The notes under the pieces: generated by a model
The model's database searches: none
The model's input: the letters and a program-made list of their open reading frames with translations, nothing else
Told to the model about the DNA's origin: nothing
Position numbers and translations under genes: made by a program
In this document: piece after piece, positions 62,314 to 64,000 of the stretch
How positions within the stretch are numbered: position 1 is the stretch's first letter
Layout: the number at the start of each line of letters is the position of its first letter
Assembly (NCBI RefSeq): GCF_023634065.1
Contig: NZ_JALKCV010000005.1
Coordinates: 1-64,000 of the forward strand
DNA length: 64,000 nucleotides
Reading direction: 5' to 3'
From: Microbulbifer litoralis
Lineage (GTDB): Bacteria; Pseudomonadota; Gammaproteobacteria; Pseudomonadales; Cellvibrionaceae

Positions 62314-62946
62314 ATGCTGAAGAACAATAACAGGGCCCGAGTGGCCGTACTGCCGACCCTTCTCTTCGCCGCGCTGGGCACGGGCTGCGCCGTCAGTCCG
62401 CCCAGCAATCCCGACGATATCTGCTCCATCTTCCGCGAAAAGGACGACTGGTACGGCGAGGCCAAGGACGCCGAGGAGAAGTGGGGGTCGCCCGTGCCCA
62501 CCATGATGGCGATCCTGCACCAGGAATCCCGCTTTGTTCAGGATGCCCGCCCGCCGCGCACCAAGATCCTGTGGATCTTCCCCGGGCCGCGACCGTCGGA
62601 CGCCTATGGTTACGCCCAGGCGCTCGGCAGCACCTGGCGCGGCTACGAGCGCGCCAGTTTCAACTACGGCGCCGACCGCGACGATTTCGGCGATGCCATC
62701 GACTTCGTCGGCTGGTACAACAGCACCAGCGCGCGCCAGTGTCGTATCGCATCCAACGATACCTATCATCTCTATCTCGCCTACCACGAGGGACAGGGTG
62801 GCTTTAACCGGCGCACCTTTAGGAACAAGGCCTGGCTGAAGCAGGTTTCGCACAAGGTCTCCGCCCGCGCGCAGACCTACCGGCGCCAGCTGGCCGGCTG
62901 TGAAAGTTCGCTGAAACGGCGCAGCAAGTTCCTCGGCATCTTCTGA
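62314..62946 (+). CDS. Lysozyme-like lipoprotein (transglycosylase-type)
   Basis: A 210-aa predicted lipoprotein; signal peptide about 1-25 with lipobox LGTGC. The mature domain has MMAILHQESRFVQDA with a catalytic-type Glu, then AYGYAQALGSTWRGYE and YLAYHEGQGGFNRRTFRNKAWL, the pattern of SLT-family lytic transglycosylases. It may cleave peptidoglycan glycan strands at the outer membrane. It follows rpiA by 20 bp. Confidence 0.8.
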   Translation: MLKNNNRARVAVLPTLLFAALGTGCAVSPPSNPDDICSIFREKDDWYGEAKDAEEKWGSPVPTMMAILHQESRFVQDARPPRTKILWIFPGPRPSDAYGYAQALGSTWRGYERASFNYGADRDDFGDAIDFVGWYNSTSARQCRIASNDTYHLYLAYHEGQGGFNRRTFRNKAWLKQVSHKVSARAQTYRRQLAGCESSLKRRSKFLGIF

Positions 62947-63016
62947 GCGGGCCGCGGGCGCCGGGAAAAAAGCGGCGCAACTGGCGGCCATTTGCGCAAC
63001 AGCCCACAGAAACTGA

Positions 63017-63023
63017 CTACGCT
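63017..63023 (+). promoter_or_regulatory. Candidate sigma-S-type -10 element
   Basis: CTACGCT (63017-63023) resembles the sigma-S/stationary-phase extended -10 (CTAyaCT), with no good -35, about 150 bp before the DUF4168 start. Confidence 0.3.
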
Positions 63024-63174
63024 GAGCGGACACCTATGAACTTTTGCCACCGCGAAAGTCCGAGGTCGAGTGCGCCACCGCGTTTCCACCGGAACCGGCG
63101 GCACCGAGCCCCAAAGTGACGCTGGGCGCTCCCGCTGCAGCAAAAGCGTCCTCCGACACCATCGAGGTTGCACA

Positions 63175-63549
63175 ATGAAAATTTCAGCAGTCATTCTCAC
63201 CGCATTCACCCTTCTGCTGGCCCTGCCGCTGGCCCAGGCACAGGAGGGCGGCGCCCCGGTCACTGCACAGAAAGTCTCCTTCAGCCAGCCGCAGCTGGAG
63301 AAATTCGCCGAGGCCTACCGCCAGATCGTCATCCTGAGCCGCGAGTACGCGCCCAAACTGAAAGCCGCAAAAGACATCGAGGCGGCGGAGGCACTGAACA
63401 AGGAGGCCCAGGGCAAGATGATCAAGGCGATCCAGAATTCCGGGCTGAGCAAAGATGAATACCAGCAGATTGCCACCGGCCTGAAATCGGATCCGTCGCT
63501 GGTGGAGCAGGTGAACAAGATACTGCAGGAAAAGGCGGACACGGAGTAA
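63175..63549 (+). CDS. DUF4168 domain secreted protein
   Basis: A 124-aa protein with a signal peptide (about 1-22, ending ALPLAQAQ) and a DUF4168 core: FAEAYRQIVILSREYAPKL, EAAEALNKEAQGKMIKAIQNSGL and EYQQIATGLKSDPSLVEQV. DUF4168 proteins are small periplasmic helical proteins of unknown function. ATG 63175. Possibly stationary-phase controlled (see 63017). Confidence 0.85.
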   Translation: MKISAVILTAFTLLLALPLAQAQEGGAPVTAQKVSFSQPQLEKFAEAYRQIVILSREYAPKLKAAKDIEAAEALNKEAQGKMIKAIQNSGLSKDEYQQIATGLKSDPSLVEQVNKILQEKADTE

Positions 63550-63586
63550 CCCGGCACGGGGCGGACCTCTCCGCCCCCACTCTCAT

Positions 63587-63750
63587 CTAGTGGTCCATGC
63601 GGAAAGTTGTGTAACTGTTCGCGTCGCCAAAGCGTCCAGCTCTGCGTTGAGAAAGCTTGAAATAGAACCACTATTCCTGCGCTTTCTCGCCTTGATCTGA
63701 ACACTTTGGCTGTGCTCCTTAGTCACCAAACTTTCCGCATGGACCACTAG
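63587..63750. mobile_element. MITE-like element, 164 bp
   Basis: Bounded by 22-bp perfect terminal inverted repeats, CTAGTGGTCCATGCGG.. (63587-63608) and its reverse complement (63729-63750). Inside are nested inverted segments CCAAAG/CTTTGG (63627-63632/63704-63709), GAGAAAGC/GCTTTCTC and AATAG/CTATT, so the whole folds into one long hairpin. No transposase. The terminal CTAG may be a target-site duplication. Its right end supplies or overlaps the stop of the next gene. Confidence 0.8.
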
Positions 63751-64000
63751 CTCTCCAGGCTCACATCCAGTACCCGGCAGATCTCCGCCAGGTGCGTCGC
63801 TATCCAGTCGCGGTCGAAAGACCCCCAATCCTGTAATTCGTAGTAACCGTCGTTATTGCGAACCCCCTCCTGCACAAACCTGACCCGGGTGCCGTGCCCG
63901 GGCAACCCCTTGGAGATGACGTCCTGCACCGTGCGCCGCGGCCAGCCGGTGGCCTCTTCCAGCGTCGGGTTGTTGGGCCTGGGCAGTTGCTCGATCAGGT
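63747..64000 (-). CDS. Winged-helix (HTH_43-like) protein, partial at window edge
   Basis: The C-terminal about 84 residues of a small winged-helix DNA-binding protein; its start lies beyond the window. Motifs: LIEQLPRPNNPTLEEATGWP, TVQDVISKGLPGHGTRVRF and GYYELQDWGSFDRDWIATHLAEIC, matching the HTH_43 pattern. The TAG stop (63747-63749) is within the CTAG end of the MITE-like element, so insertion there may have set the end of the protein. Confidence 0.65.
   Translation of the reverse strand, partial: LIEQLPRPNNPTLEEATGWPRRTVQDVISKGLPGHGTRVRFVQEGVRNNDGYYELQDWGSFDRDWIATHLAEICRVLDVSLES

Overview
The window is GC-rich, densely coded chromosomal DNA from a gammaproteobacterium. The gene neighbourhoods are typical of that class: waaA beside an LPS-sugar cluster and ilvE-glnE (as in Pseudomonas), rppH-ptsP, yecA/ygfB-pepP-ubiH-ubiI, zapB-like-zapA-6S RNA-fau, ilvA divergent from rpiA, and a TonB operon with a TtpC-type protein as in Vibrio and Shewanella. 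A marine Cellvibrionales member such as Microbulbifer is my best guess, but the genus is an inference. I see no tRNA, rRNA, CRISPR array, prophage or full insertion sequence.

Layout. 0-11 kb is an envelope-sugar region: Kdo transferase, O-antigen ligase-like protein, several glycosyltransferases, a YrbL-family protein, an ELM1-like protein and UDP-glucose dehydrogenase. 11-17 kb holds ilvE, glnE and an isolated GspE-type ATPase. 17-26 kb holds a DUF47/PiT phosphate pair, a PhzF protein, a DUF6314 protein, a DMT exporter, argE, argA and ilvD. 26-32 kb is a TonB energy-transduction module (DUF3450, TtpC/ExbB-like, ExbB, ExbD, TonB, TPR protein) plus a second tonB with a candidate Fur box. 32-35 kb holds folA, thyA, lgt and an NRDE protein. 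36-41.6 kb has three consecutive paralogous L,D-transpeptidases followed by a Tat-exported DUF882 (YcbK-like) protein, a peptidoglycan-remodelling block. 41.7-49 kb holds an imelysin lipoprotein, a HAD phosphatase, rppH, ptsP, gcvH and gcvT. 49-57 kb holds a 2OG oxygenase, a CBS protein, a CNNM/CBS membrane protein, a rhomboid protease, and the ubiI-ubiH-pepP-UPF0149 operon. 58-64 kb holds the zapA/6S RNA/fau locus, ilvA, rpiA, a lysozyme-fold lipoprotein, a DUF4168 protein, a MITE-like element and a truncated winged-helix gene at the edge.

The most unusual signal is a family of three intergenic structured elements (8.4, 32.9 and 47.5 kb). Each has a conserved core of about 60 nt predicted to form two small TCCC-type-loop hairpins, closed by a perfect 25-29 bp stem whose sequence differs from copy to copy. 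The core stems show compensatory changes. Other repeats are a GTAGGGTGCGCC palindromic family, a 7 x 7-bp tandem array and a 164-bp MITE-like element with 22-bp perfect terminal inverted repeats. Several proteins carry local oddities: a 16-residue tandem duplication in WaaA, a heptapeptide-repeat insertion in IlvE, and a basic disordered N-terminal tail on RppH.
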